Assembly (NCBI GenBank): GCA_046346965.1
Contig: JAXMHB010000009.1
Span: forward strand, 105,306 to 169,305
DNA: 64,000 nucleotides
Reading direction: 5' to 3'
Origin: JAXMHB01 sp046346965
Lineage (GTDB): Bacteria; Pseudomonadota; Gammaproteobacteria; Xanthomonadales; SZUA-5
How positions within the stretch are numbered: the first letter of the stretch is position 1; each line of letters begins with the position of its first letter. A program made the position numbers and the translations under genes. This document shows positions 39,657 through 50,513 of this stretch, one piece after another. Below the pieces are notes generated by a model. It had not been told where the DNA came from. It did not search any database and saw nothing but the letters and a program-made list of their open reading frames with translations.

Positions 39657-41372
39657 TCAGCTGCGGCGCGCCAGCCAGGCGCCGCCGCCGACCAGACCCA
39701 GCGCCAGCAACAGCAGCGCCAGCGGTCCCGGTCCCGGCACGCCGACTGGCTCGGTGCCGGCGGAAATCAAGCTGGTCTGGGTGCTCGCCACCTCGATCTC
39801 GATCGGGCCGCCGGAGGGCGTCTGGGTCCAGCCCTTGGTCACCGCCAGTGCGCGGAAAGCGCGGCGATACAACAGACGTGCTTCCACCGTGATCGGCGTC
39901 CCCACCGGCAAATCGGCCGGAATCTGGAAGGCGTACTGGGTGGTGTCGGTGGCGCCCGAGGGAATGATCGTGTTCTCGGCGGTGGCTTCGGCATCGATGA
40001 ACAGCACCGGCCGCACCACCGGACCCTGATCGTTGATGCGCCCCTCCATGATCTTGGCGAAGCCCTTGCCGGGCAGACCGGCCAGATCGCCCGGCTGCGT
40101 GCCCGCCACATCGTCGCTGCCATAGAAGGGCACCACCGGACCGCCGGTCTGCAGCAGCGGCTGGCCGTTGGCGCGCACATCGATCACCAGGATGGCGTTG
40201 CGGATCGACACGCCGGCCGGGAAGCCATGGCCGGCGCCGCGGTTCTCGACTTCCGCCGATACCAGCACCTGACCGGCGCTCTCGGTCGCGCTGGTGCGCA
40301 GCAGCACCGCCTGCGACAGCGTACTCGGATTGGAGCCGACGAAGTCATGCCGATGGCGCTGGCTGGCCGGGCGATCGAAGCCCGCGGTGGTGGCGATCGG
40401 GCCCGAGGTGGCCTCGTTCGGCATGTGGCAGTTCTGGCAGGTCTTGAAGTTGGGGCCCGGCTGCGCGTACGGCGAGGCGAGCCATTCCAGATAGGTGTTC
40501 TGCCCGGCTGCCCCGTTGTCCGGCCGCACGTACTGATGGCAGCCGGCGCACTGGATCGAATCGCTGAACTCCGGCTTGTAGCTGTTGCGCATCGAACTGG
40601 TGTCGACGTCGGGCAGGCTGCCAAACACGTACAGGCCGGTCACGTAATTGGGGTCATCCGGGAAGCGATAGCTGACCTTGCCGTTGACGTGCGCAATGCC
40701 GTTGATCGCCGCCGGATTGACGTTGGCCTGCTGGTGGCAGCCGAGGCAGCTGACGCCATCGCGGCCGGGCTGCGTGCTGATCGCATCGAAGGCCAGCTGG
40801 CCGGGCGTGAACACATCCTGCATCGGCCCGTGACAAGCGGCGCAGAAGCCGGATTCGCCCGGGTCGTGCAGGTTCTTGAAAATGTAGCCAGCGCTGCCGC
40901 CGGGCGTGCCGGTGCCGGCATACAGATCGAGCACCCAGGGATTGAGCGCCGCACCGGCGTGGCGCGAGGTTTGCCACTGGGCGTATTGCTCGCTGTGGCA
41001 GGCGCCGCAGACGGTGGCATTGAGCGGCGTGTAGTTGGCGCTGCTGGTGGCAGGCATCCGCGGCAGCCGGATCTCGACGTTGGTCTGGCCATTGACCGCG
41101 AAATTGGCGTTGCTGATGTAGTTCAGCGGTGCTGCGTGCTGATAGGCCACGGCGGCAGCGACGCTGACCGGGTTGGCCGGGGCGACGTTCAGCGTGAACT
41201 GACCGTTGGCATCGGTGGTCGTCGACGGCCCATCGGTGGCCTGTACGCGCACCACGGCGCCGGCAACGGGCTGATCGTTGCTGTCATCCACCACGCGGCC
41301 GCTGATCGCCGCGTCCGCCAAAGCCGGCCACAGCGCCAGCAGCGCTCCCAGGCCCATCCACTGCCGCGTCAT
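39657..41372 (-). CDS. Secreted five-heme cytochrome c with carboxypeptidase-regulatory-like domain
   Basis: A 571-residue exported protein. The signal peptide MTRQWMGLGALLALWPALADA is followed by a beta-sandwich (about 23-103, ISGRVVDDSNDQPVAGAVVRVQ) of the carboxypeptidase-regulatory/CNA-B type. Five CxxCH heme sites follow at 122, 177, 209, 275 and 312, with extra His residues for axial ligands, then a beta-rich domain of about 200 residues. The tail is GVPGPGPLALLLLALGLVGGGAWLARR, a motif-helix-basic layout like PEP-CTERM/IPTL-CTERM sorting signals. It is probably anchored to the cell surface or outer membrane as an electron carrier or multiheme oxidoreductase. A longer upstream frame enters rsgA and is rejected. 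Confidence 0.85.
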   Translation of the reverse strand: MTRQWMGLGALLALWPALADAAISGRVVDDSNDQPVAGAVVRVQATDGPSTTTDANGQFTLNVAPANPVSVAAAVAYQHAAPLNYISNANFAVNGQTNVEIRLPRMPATSSANYTPLNATVCGACHSEQYAQWQTSRHAGAALNPWVLDLYAGTGTPGGSAGYIFKNLHDPGESGFCAACHGPMQDVFTPGQLAFDAISTQPGRDGVSCLGCHQQANVNPAAINGIAHVNGKVSYRFPDDPNYVTGLYVFGSLPDVDTSSMRNSYKPEFSDSIQCAGCHQYVRPDNGAAGQNTYLEWLASPYAQPGPNFKTCQNCHMPNEATSGPIATTAGFDRPASQRHRHDFVGSNPSTLSQAVLLRTSATESAGQVLVSAEVENRGAGHGFPAGVSIRNAILVIDVRANGQPLLQTGGPVVPFYGSDDVAGTQPGDLAGLPGKGFAKIMEGRINDQGPVVRPVLFIDAEATAENTIIPSGATDTTQYAFQIPADLPVGTPITVEARLLYRRAFRALAVTKGWTQTPSGGPIEIEVASTQTSLISAGTEPVGVPGPGPLALLLLALGLVGGGAWLARRS

Positions 41373-41461
41373 CGCTGTCTCACTCACACTTAAGGGACGC
41401 GCGGATGCTAACAGCCCGACGCCGGATCGGCGTTGTTCGCTGTGCCCGCGGGCGCAGCGGC

Positions 41462-42538
41462 TCAGCGCCGGCCCTTGTGCTTGAGCACGTCGCGCAAAGC
41501 GCGCGCCATGCTGGCGTCGTACTGCTTGCGCTCGCGCTTGGCGACGGCACTCTCGCCGGCGCGCGCGATCTCGCCCGACAGTTTGCTGTAGCTCTGCAGT
41601 CGCAGCGGATCCAGCGTCTGGCCGGCGATGGCGGCCTGCACCGCGCAACCCGGTTCGCGCTGATGCTGGCAATCCCTGAAGCGGCATTGGCTCGCCAGCG
41701 CCTCGATATCGTCAAAGCCGGCTTCGGCCAGATCCTCCTCGCCGGTCAGCTTGATCTCGCGCAGGCCTGGCGTGTCGATCAGACAGGCGCCGCCCGGCAG
41801 CGGCTTCAGCGCCCGCGACACCGTGGTGTGGCGACCGCGGCCGTCGCTCTCGCGGGTGTGACCGGTGGCCTGCACCTCGTGGCCCAGCAGCGTGTTGGTC
41901 AGCGTGGACTTGCCGGCGCCGGAGGAACCGACCAGCACCGCCGTCTGTCCCGGCCGCAATTGCGCAGCGAGCGCGGCGCAGCTGTCGGCCGATTTGGCGT
42001 TGACGGCGTACACGCGCGTGCCCGGGGCCAGCGCCTCGACCTCCTGTTGCAGCGCCGAGACATCGGTGTGCTGATCGGCTTTGGTCAGCACCAGTGAGGG
42101 CTGCGCGCCGCTGCTGCTGATCAGCGTCAGATAGCGCTCGATACGGCGCAGATTGAAATCGCGGTCGAGCCCGGTCACCACCAGCACATGGTCGATGTTC
42201 ACCGCGATCGCCTGCCGCGCACTGCTCTCGCCGGCGGCGCCGCGCGCCAGCGTCGAGAAGCGCGGCAGCAGTTCCTCGATCATCCATTCGCCGCCGTGGC
42301 GCAGCGCCGCAAGGCACCAGTCGCCGACGCAGGGCCGCATGCTGGCTTCTTCGACCCGGTGGCGCAGTCGCGGCAGCGATTTGGCGGGCAGCGTCTGCAT
42401 GCCATCGTGGATGACATAGCCGGAGCGATGCTGCTCGACGATGCGCGCCAGCACGCTGTCGGCTGGCAGCTTGAGATCCGGCCAGCGCGTTGCCGAGTAG
42501 CCGATGCGGGAGAGTGGTTCGAAGGTGGGATCTGCCAT
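41462..42538 (-). CDS. rsgA: Ribosome small-subunit biogenesis GTPase
   Basis: A 358-residue circularly permuted GTPase that checks late 30S assembly. An N-terminal OB-like domain is followed by G4 TKAD (152-155) before G1 GSSGAGKST (204-212) and G3 DTPG (255-258), the inverted order of the YjeQ family. The C-terminal zinc motif is CRFRDCQHQREPGC. The start ending at 42538 is chosen because it gives a normal N-terminus; a longer frame overlaps the divergent deaminase gene. Confidence 0.94.
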   Translation of the reverse strand: MADPTFEPLSRIGYSATRWPDLKLPADSVLARIVEQHRSGYVIHDGMQTLPAKSLPRLRHRVEEASMRPCVGDWCLAALRHGGEWMIEELLPRFSTLARGAAGESSARQAIAVNIDHVLVVTGLDRDFNLRRIERYLTLISSSGAQPSLVLTKADQHTDVSALQQEVEALAPGTRVYAVNAKSADSCAALAAQLRPGQTAVLVGSSGAGKSTLTNTLLGHEVQATGHTRESDGRGRHTTVSRALKPLPGGACLIDTPGLREIKLTGEEDLAEAGFDDIEALASQCRFRDCQHQREPGCAVQAAIAGQTLDPLRLQSYSKLSGEIARAGESAVAKRERKQYDASMARALRDVLKHKGRR

Positions 42539-42686
42539 CGGCGCGATTGTAGGGCCCGGCGCAGCTGCTGCCGAGTCGGGATGCGCGACTTTCTGCTCGT
42601 CTGTGGCGGGCGAGGCAGGCCATTCGCTGGGCGCAGTTCGGCCGCTTCGCATAGCATCGGGGCTCCTGATCGAAGTGGAGCGCGCA

Positions 42687-43124
42687 ATGGATCCGTTTAT
42701 GCAGGCGGCGATTGAAGAGGCGGAACTCGGTCTGGCCGAGGGCGGTATTCCGATCGGCTCGGTGCTGGTGCACGAGGGCAAGATCATCGGCCGCGGCCAC
42801 AACCGTCGCGTGCAGAAGGGCAGTGCAGTACTGCACGGCGAGATGGATGCATTGGAAAACACCGGTCGCCTGCCGGCGCGGGTCTATCGCGAGTGCACCA
42901 TCTACACCACACTCTCGCCCTGCTCGATGTGCAGCGGCGCCATCCTGCTGTACGGCATTCCGCGCGTGGTGATCGGCGAAAATCGCAGCTTCATGGGCGA
43001 GGAAGCGCTGCTGCAGAGCCGCGGCGTCGAGCTCACCGTGCTCGACAACGCCCGCTGCATCGAGCTGATGCGGGATTTCATGGCGGCCAAACCGGCGCTG
43101 TGGAACGAGGACATCGGCGAGTAA
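42687..43124 (+). CDS. Cytosine deaminase, yeast Fcy1-like
   Basis: A 145-residue zinc enzyme of the cytidine/deoxycytidylate deaminase fold. His50 with catalytic Glu52 (HGEMDALEN) and Cys79/Cys82 (SPCSMCSGA) form the zinc site. Beyond these, the segments EGGIPIGSVLV, RVQKGSA and TTLSPC and the C-terminal end WNEDIGE correspond closely to yeast cytosine deaminase as I recall it, more than to tRNA adenosine deaminase TadA. Bacterial CodA is an unrelated amidohydrolase. It should convert cytosine to uracil for salvage. An NCS1 permease lies 20 kb away, not linked. GGAG precedes the ATG. Confidence 0.85.
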   Translation: MDPFMQAAIEEAELGLAEGGIPIGSVLVHEGKIIGRGHNRRVQKGSAVLHGEMDALENTGRLPARVYRECTIYTTLSPCSMCSGAILLYGIPRVVIGENRSFMGEEALLQSRGVELTVLDNARCIELMRDFMAAKPALWNEDIGE

Positions 43125-43168
43125 GCCCATCGTCCGCACCTTTGTAGACCTGATTGCGAGTACTTGAG

Positions 43169-44668
<1,500 letters not shown>

Positions 44669-44687
44669 GCAGGGCCCGCAAGAGCAC

Positions 44688-44927
44688 GAGGGCACGTTCA
44701 AGCAAGGCGGAGGGGAGAAGGGCAGCGCTTGCGCGGCATTGCCGCGCGCTGCCCTGAGCGCCCGGCGGCTACGCCGACGGGCCGGAGCGAGGGCACGAGG
44801 GCACGAGGGCACGCAAAGGCTCGCATTCCGGGCGTACGCATCAACTCCCGACCACGTCAGTCGCTTGTGCTCTTGCTTCCGGCTCCTACGTGCCCTCGTG
44901 CCCTCCGCTTTGCTTGAGCGTGCCCTC
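44688..44927. repeat. Inverted-repeat element of GAGGGCAC units at the 3' end of the hybrid kinase gene
   Basis: The outer arms of 27 bases, 44688-44714 and 44901-44927, match as inverted repeats with only two mismatches. Inside are tandem GAGGGCAC units on the plus strand (about 44794-44817) and their complement (about 44889-44905), plus a GC-rich hairpin GGGCAGCGC/GCGCTGCCC (44720-44754) that may end the mmsA transcript. The right arm is coding: it supplies most of the last 17 residues of the kinase and its TAG stop adjoins it. No transposase is present, so it is MITE-like or a structured intergenic repeat. Confidence 0.75.
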
Positions 44928-47900
44928 GCTGCCCTCGTGCCCCTTCGGCACTGCCGCCAGCGCCGCCAGCAGCGCATCGGGCTGTACCGGTTTGGGCAGG
45001 TGGGCGTCGAAGCCGGCTTCGCGGCCGCGTTGCCAGTCCTCGGGCATGGCGCGGCCGGTCACGGCGATCAAATGCGGTCTGGGTTCGGCGGCGGCGAGTA
45101 CGCGGGCCAGTTCCAGTCCGCTCATCCCCGGCAGATCCCAGTCGACCAGCGCCACGTCGATCGCTTGGCTGCGCGCGAGCAGCAGGGCGGTCAGGCCGTC
45201 GCTGGCGCTGCAGACCTGCGCCGCGTGCTCGCGCAGCAGGGCTTCGAGCACCTCGCGGCCGAGCGGGTCGTCCTCCACCACCAACACGCGCAGGCCGCTG
45301 GTTGGCCGGACCAGCGGCGCCGGAGCGGGCGTCGGCGCCGCACTGCCGGACTGTGCGCGCGGCAGACGCAGGCAGAATTCGGCGCCGCTGCCCGGCGTGG
45401 AGCGCGCACTCAGTTGCCCGCCCATGCGCTCAGCCAGACTGCGGCTGATGGCCAGCCCCAGGCCGGTGCCGGGCACGTGGCGGCCGGTACTCAGGCGTTC
45501 GAAGGGCTTGAACAAGCGTTCGAGCTCCGTGCTCGACAGGCCCGGGCCGGTGTCGCGCACGCCGATCAGCACCTGCTCGGCGATCTCCGGATGGGCGCAG
45601 GCATACAGATGCACCGAGCCCGCCGGCGTGTACTTCATCGCGTTGGACAGCAGGTTATCCAGGATCTGCGCCAGTCGCGCCGGCGCCGCCTGCACCCACA
45701 GATCGGCCGCGACCTCGGTGCTCAATGTCAGCCCCTTCTGCTGCGCCAGTTCGCCGTAGCGCGCGCTCACCGACTGCAGAAAAGCCTGCAGATCGACGGG
45801 CTGCAGAGGGAGATCGGCGCGGCCGGCGTTCAGGCGGCTCCAGTCCAGCACGTCATCGAGCAGAGCCGTCAGCTGCTGGCCGGCGTCGCGCAGCAAATCC
45901 AGGTAGCGCCGCGCCGGCGCTGGCAGACTGCCATCGCCGAGCAGACGCGCCATGCCCAGCATGCCGTTCAGCGGATTGCGGATCTCGTGGCTCAGTTCGG
46001 CGATCAGCGCGCTCTTTTCGCTGGCCAGTTGCTCGGCCCATTCGGCCTTGCGGCGCGCCTCTTCCAAAGACTCGGCGACGCGGCGCCGACGTCGGCGCCA
46101 GTGTTCGTTGCCGAGCATCGCCGCCAGCAGCGCCAGCGCATACAGCGCATAGGCCAGCGGACTGGCCCACCAGGGCGGAGCGACCGTCAGCGGCCACGCC
46201 AGTTCGTTGATGGCGGGGCGCCCGTAGCCGTCCCAGGCGCGCACGCGCAGCGTGTAGCGACCTGGCGGCACGCTGCCGAAGGCACGGTCCACGCGCTGCG
46301 CCGGCATCGACCAGTCCTGATCCAACCCGTCCAGCCTGAAGCTGAAGCGCTGAGCGCTCGCCCGCGCCAGGGTATCGAGCCGCACGCTGACCGTCAGGCT
46401 GCGGTCATCCGCCGTCAGCGTATTGGGCTGGTGAATGTCGAGGCGGCGCCAGCCGTCGCGGCCTTCCACCTCGGCGTGTTCCAGGCGCAGGTGGGCGCGC
46501 TGGTCCGGCAGCAGACTGAGGCGCGTGTCGGCGCGTACCAGGCCCTCGTCGGTGCCGAGCCAGAGTCCGCCTGCGGCGTCGGTGTAGAACGGCCGATCGC
46601 GGAACTCGGTGCTGGGCAGGCCGTCGCCGGTGCGCCAGGTGCTGAGCGCATCGACGGCCGGATCGTAGCGAAACAGTCCTTGCGTCCCGGCCAGCCACAG
46701 CGCCCCATCCAGCCACTGCATGCCGCCTGCGGACTGGAACTCGGCAAAGGCGCGCGGCGCCTGTTCGGCGGCGCGGTACAAGCCGCCGCGCCATTGGTAG
46801 AGCACCAACTGGCCGTCGACCATCGCGTACACGCGCTCACCCGGCGCCAAGGCATAGGCGCTGACCCGCGCATCGGCGATCAAGGTGCGCAGGCAATCAC
46901 AACTGGCGTCCCAGGCGTACAGGCCACGGTCGGTGGCGATCCACACCGCGCCATCCAGGCCAGCCCCGATCATCTGGGTCTCGGTGCCGATGAACTCGCC
47001 GTGCTCGAAGGGATAGCGATGCACCGCGCCCGCGGTGTCGATCCGATTGACCCCGGCGCCCATCGCGCTGGCCCAGATCTGCCCGTCAGGCGTGCGGTAG
47101 AGCAAATCCGGCACGCCCTCCAGCAGTTCCGGCGCGGCCCAGCGTCGCAGCGACTGCAGTTGGCGGTCGGGCGTGATCCGGTAGAGATCCACACCGCTCT
47201 TGCGCGCCAGCCACAGCCGATCCGGCGCCTCGTACAGCGGTTGCCACAGGGTTTCCGCCGGCACATCCAGCGCCACGGCCTGGATGTCACCGCTGACCGG
47301 ATCGAGGCGATGCAGTCCGCCGGCGTGGGTGGTGATCCAGACACTGCCGCTGGCGTCCTGGGTGACCGCGGTCACCCGGCCATCACGCAAACCAGCGTTG
47401 GCGCCGTAGCTCGGTTGCCAGACGCTGAAGCGGTCGGCCTCCAGTGGCAGATGCAGGATGCCGCCGCCGGGACTGGCCATCCACAGGCCGAGGTCGCGGT
47501 CCTGCACGCCGGTCCACAGGCGCTGGCGCGGAATGCCGCCAATGCGTCCGGGTTCGAAGCGGATCAGCTGGGTCAGGCCATGCCGCTCGCGCAGGAGTTC
47601 GGCGTTGCCGCCCAGCCACAGCCCGCGGGCGTCGGGCAGCAGCATGCGCACCGCGTTGGGACGCGCCATCCGCGGGATCGGCTCGCAGCGCACCGCCAGA
47701 CTGGCGCTGACCTCGCAGCGCTGCCCGTCGCGCGTGCTGACCAGCAGGTCGTCGCCGCGGCGGGCAATGCCGAAGGCAGCGGCCGGCAGCGGCACCGGAT
47801 CGGCGCGCCGGCCTGCAAGGTCCAGACGCAGCAAGCTGTAGCCGTAGGTCAGCACCCACAGCGCGGACTCGCCGCTGGCGAGGATGTCGACGATGTCGCT

Positions 47901-48443
47901 GTCGGTCAGACCATCGGCTGGCCCCAGGCGCCGACGCACTTGGCCGTCGTAACCGAGTTCCAGGATGCCGGCGCCGTAAGTGCCGGCGTACACGGACTCG
48001 GCATTGGCGGTCAGCGACCAGATCTCGACCGATTCATTCGCCGCCACCGCCGACAGCGGTATGCGCACGAAGCTCTCCAGGGCCGGGTCGAAGCGCGCCA
48101 GATTGCCGCCCTCGGTGCCCACCCAGATTCCGCCGCGCGGGTCAGTCAACAGCGCTTCGACCGAGCCGCTGGCCAGCGAGCCGGGATCGTCGGCGCGCGG
48201 CAGCCAGGTGCGCATCTCGTGGCCATCAAAGCGCGCCAGACCAAAGCCGGTGCCTATCCACAGCCGGCCGGCGCCATCCAGCGTCAGCGCCTGAACTTGA
48301 TTCGACGGCAGCCCGTCATCGCGATTCAGGATGCGGAACACCGGCTCGCCGGGCGGTGTGGCGCAGGCTTGCCAAGCGCAGGCCAGCGCGCCCAGCATCA
48401 CCGTCCATCGGCGCCTGCGCGCCTGCCCCGCCGACTTCTGCAT
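44886..48443 (-). CDS. Hybrid two-component sensor with periplasmic beta-propeller and receiver
   Basis: A 1185-residue membrane sensor. The signal/anchor is MQKSAGQARRRRWTVMLGALACAW. About 20 Reg_prop-type repeats (patterns like GxxWIGTxxGL, GGIWVGTEGG) form two propellers over about 35-660. A Y_Y_Y-type domain (about 665-745), a membrane helix near 758-775 and a coiled coil follow. The HisKA box is ELSHEIRNPLNG with His819, then HATPase (NAMKYTP, DTGPGLSS, GTGLGLA) and a receiver with Asp1101 in LVDWDLPG. There is no DNA-binding domain, so output goes through phosphotransfer. The last 17 or so residues (HEGSEGTLKQ onward) come from the repeat element. The start shares CATG with the divergent GTPase gene. 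Confidence 0.9.
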   Translation of the reverse strand: MQKSAGQARRRRWTVMLGALACAWQACATPPGEPVFRILNRDDGLPSNQVQALTLDGAGRLWIGTGFGLARFDGHEMRTWLPRADDPGSLASGSVEALLTDPRGGIWVGTEGGNLARFDPALESFVRIPLSAVAANESVEIWSLTANAESVYAGTYGAGILELGYDGQVRRRLGPADGLTDSDIVDILASGESALWVLTYGYSLLRLDLAGRRADPVPLPAAAFGIARRGDDLLVSTRDGQRCEVSASLAVRCEPIPRMARPNAVRMLLPDARGLWLGGNAELLRERHGLTQLIRFEPGRIGGIPRQRLWTGVQDRDLGLWMASPGGGILHLPLEADRFSVWQPSYGANAGLRDGRVTAVTQDASGSVWITTHAGGLHRLDPVSGDIQAVALDVPAETLWQPLYEAPDRLWLARKSGVDLYRITPDRQLQSLRRWAAPELLEGVPDLLYRTPDGQIWASAMGAGVNRIDTAGAVHRYPFEHGEFIGTETQMIGAGLDGAVWIATDRGLYAWDASCDCLRTLIADARVSAYALAPGERVYAMVDGQLVLYQWRGGLYRAAEQAPRAFAEFQSAGGMQWLDGALWLAGTQGLFRYDPAVDALSTWRTGDGLPSTEFRDRPFYTDAAGGLWLGTDEGLVRADTRLSLLPDQRAHLRLEHAEVEGRDGWRRLDIHQPNTLTADDRSLTVSVRLDTLARASAQRFSFRLDGLDQDWSMPAQRVDRAFGSVPPGRYTLRVRAWDGYGRPAINELAWPLTVAPPWWASPLAYALYALALLAAMLGNEHWRRRRRRVAESLEEARRKAEWAEQLASEKSALIAELSHEIRNPLNGMLGMARLLGDGSLPAPARRYLDLLRDAGQQLTALLDDVLDWSRLNAGRADLPLQPVDLQAFLQSVSARYGELAQQKGLTLSTEVAADLWVQAAPARLAQILDNLLSNAMKYTPAGSVHLYACAHPEIAEQVLIGVRDTGPGLSSTELERLFKPFERLSTGRHVPGTGLGLAISRSLAERMGGQLSARSTPGSGAEFCLRLPRAQSGSAAPTPAPAPLVRPTSGLRVLVVEDDPLGREVLEALLREHAAQVCSASDGLTALLLARSQAIDVALVDWDLPGMSGLELARVLAAAEPRPHLIAVTGRAMPEDWQRGREAGFDAHLPKPVQPDALLAALAAVPKGHEGSEGTLKQSGGHEGT

Positions 48444-49911
48444 GCCAGACGCTCCACCCGCCGCCCGCATCCGCTGGTTGATTGCTGCCCTGGTGCTCGC
48501 GATCACGCTGGGGCTGCTGCTGTCGTTGATCTACGCCACCGACGCCGCTTTGTCGATAGTCGAGCGCGTGCAGCGGCTGCCGCTGTGGCTGGGCGTGCTC
48601 AGTACCTCCTTGATTGTGCTCGTGCTGCTGACCAGCGGCTGGCTGCTGTGGCGATTGCTGCGGCCGCGGCGCGCGCCGCGTGCACCGGTCGTGGCGGCGC
48701 TGACGCGTGCCGAACTGGAGACGCGTCTGCAGTCGCTGCCCGGCGCGGCGCCGCTGCAGGCGGAATTGCAGGAGTTGGATCGGCGCGCGGCGCTCGATCA
48801 GGTCTACGTCGCTCTGTTCGGCGAGGTCAGCGCCGGCAAGAGTTCCTTGATCGCGGCGCTGGTGCCGGGCGCCGAGGTGCGCGTGGACGTGCGCGCTGGC
48901 ACCACGCGCAGTGTTCGTCACTATGCGGGTGCGCTCGGCGAGGATCTGCGCCTGATGCTTGCCGATATGCCGGGGGTAGGCGAATGGCAGGGCGAGTCGC
49001 GCGCGGTGGCGGCACGCGAAGAGGCGCTACGTGCGCATCTGGTCGCCTATGTCTGCGATGGCGACCTGACGCGGTCGCAATGGGAGGAGGTCGAGTGGCT
49101 GCGCGCCTTCGACAAGCCGATGCTGTTGCTGTTGAACAAGACCGACCGCTACTCGCCGGAGCAACTGGCGGCGCTGACGCGGCGGCTGCGCGAGCGCAGC
49201 GGCCTCGACCCGCTGTGCGTGAGCGCTGGCGGTGTGGAGTCGGTGCGCGTCGTCGATGCCACGGGCGCCGAACACTGGCGTGAGCGCCCGCGGCCGGCGC
49301 AGATTGCGCCCTTGCTGCAGGCGCTGCGGGCACTCGCTCAGCAAGGCCCGCAGGCGCTGGAAGCGCGCCGTGAGCGGGCGGTACTGGGCGCGGTGGACCT
49401 GAAGCGCGCGGCGTTGCAGGCCGAGCAGCGTGCGCAGCAGGCGCAAACGCTGGTGCGCGAGTACGCGCGCAAGGCGGCCGTGGGCGCGCTCGCCGCGGTG
49501 GCGCCCGGCACCGATCTGGTGATTCAGGGCGTGCTGGCGACGCGCCTGCTTGGCGAGCTGGCGCGGTTGTACGAGGTACCGTTGCGCAGCATCGATCTCG
49601 ACGACTTTGTGGAACTGGCCGGCGGTCGGCTGCGCGGCAGCAGCGCCTTGCTGCTGGCGATTGCCGGCAATGCGCTGAAGGCCTTTCCGGGCCTCGGCAC
49701 GGTTGGCGGCGGGCTGGTGCACGCGCTGGCCTACGCGATGATCTTCGACAGCCTGGGCCGGGCGGTGGCGGAGACGCTGGCGCGCGGCGGCTTCGACCGC
49801 GCCGAGGCGCTCGAACGTTTCGGGGCAAGCTTGGGAGATGGCGCGAGCCTGCTGCAGCGCGCGCCCGAGTTGCTCAAACTGGCGCTGGACACACGCGAGG
49901 ACCGCGCATGA
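48442..49911 (+). CDS. Membrane-anchored GTPase with DUF697 domain (first of two paralogs)
   Basis: A 489-residue protein with two N-terminal membrane helices (about 13-32 and 50-72), a dynamin/Era-like G domain with G1 GEVSAGKSS (127-135), G3 DMPG (175-178) and G4 NKTD, and a C-terminal DUF697 segment (about 350-450) rich in Gly and Ala with hydrophobic helices. This is the YcjF/YcjX-like type of membrane GTPase of unknown role. It overlaps the YceI gene by four bases, and the third gene of the operon encodes a paralog without the N-terminal anchor. The ATG shares CATG with the divergent kinase, and no ribosome site is visible upstream. Confidence 0.85.
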   Translation: MPDAPPAARIRWLIAALVLAITLGLLLSLIYATDAALSIVERVQRLPLWLGVLSTSLIVLVLLTSGWLLWRLLRPRRAPRAPVVAALTRAELETRLQSLPGAAPLQAELQELDRRAALDQVYVALFGEVSAGKSSLIAALVPGAEVRVDVRAGTTRSVRHYAGALGEDLRLMLADMPGVGEWQGESRAVAAREEALRAHLVAYVCDGDLTRSQWEEVEWLRAFDKPMLLLLNKTDRYSPEQLAALTRRLRERSGLDPLCVSAGGVESVRVVDATGAEHWRERPRPAQIAPLLQALRALAQQGPQALEARRERAVLGAVDLKRAALQAEQRAQQAQTLVREYARKAAVGALAAVAPGTDLVIQGVLATRLLGELARLYEVPLRSIDLDDFVELAGGRLRGSSALLLAIAGNALKAFPGLGTVGGGLVHALAYAMIFDSLGRAVAETLARGGFDRAEALERFGASLGDGASLLQRAPELLKLALDTREDRA

Positions 49912-50513
49912 ATCGGCTCGCCACGCTGCTGCTGGGACTGCTGTGTTGCCTGTGCGCGGGGCTGGCCCAGGCGGCACCGCGCGAGTACCGCTTCGACCCA
50001 GTGCACTCGCGCCTGCTGTTCCTGGTCGATCACCTGGGTTTCTCGCGCTCGATCGGCAGCTTTCGCGCCTGGCAGGGCAGCTTTGCGTTCGATCCGGAGG
50101 ACTGGTCCAGCGCCAGCGTCGATGTGCGCATCGATATCCGCAGCCTGGACATGGGCGATGCGGCGTGGAATCGCACGCTGCTCGGCCCGCGCTGGTTCGA
50201 CGCCGAGCAGTATCCCGAGGCGCGCTTCGTCGCCCGCGGTCTGCACGCGCTAGGCGCCGATCGTGGCGAGTTGCGCGGCGAACTGAGCTTGCGCGGCCAG
50301 ACCCGGCCGCTGGTGCTGACGGTCAAGGTCAATCGCATCGGCCTGCATCGCTACACGCTTAAGGCCACCGCCGGCTTCTCCGCCCGCGCCGCGCTGCGAC
50401 GCAGTGAGTACGGCATGGACGCGCTGCTGGACCAGGTCGGTGACGAGGTCGAATTGCTCATCGAGGTGGAAGGACAATGGGACAAACCCAAGGACAGGCC
50501 GGGTAAACGATGA
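49908..50513 (+). CDS. YceI-family periplasmic protein
   Basis: A 201-residue exported lipocalin-like protein. The signal peptide MNRLATLLLGLLCCLCAGLAQA is followed by the YceI opening REYRFDPVHSRLLFLVDHLGFSRSIGSF, then SSASVDVRIDIRSLDMGD, FDAEQYPEARF and a central LTVKVNRI. YceI folds bind isoprenoid-type lipids in a beta-barrel. It overlaps both GTPase genes by four bases each, so it is translated between two cytoplasmic GTPases although it acts across the membrane. Confidence 0.9.
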   Translation: MNRLATLLLGLLCCLCAGLAQAAPREYRFDPVHSRLLFLVDHLGFSRSIGSFRAWQGSFAFDPEDWSSASVDVRIDIRSLDMGDAAWNRTLLGPRWFDAEQYPEARFVARGLHALGADRGELRGELSLRGQTRPLVLTVKVNRIGLHRYTLKATAGFSARAALRRSEYGMDALLDQVGDEVELLIEVEGQWDKPKDRPGKR

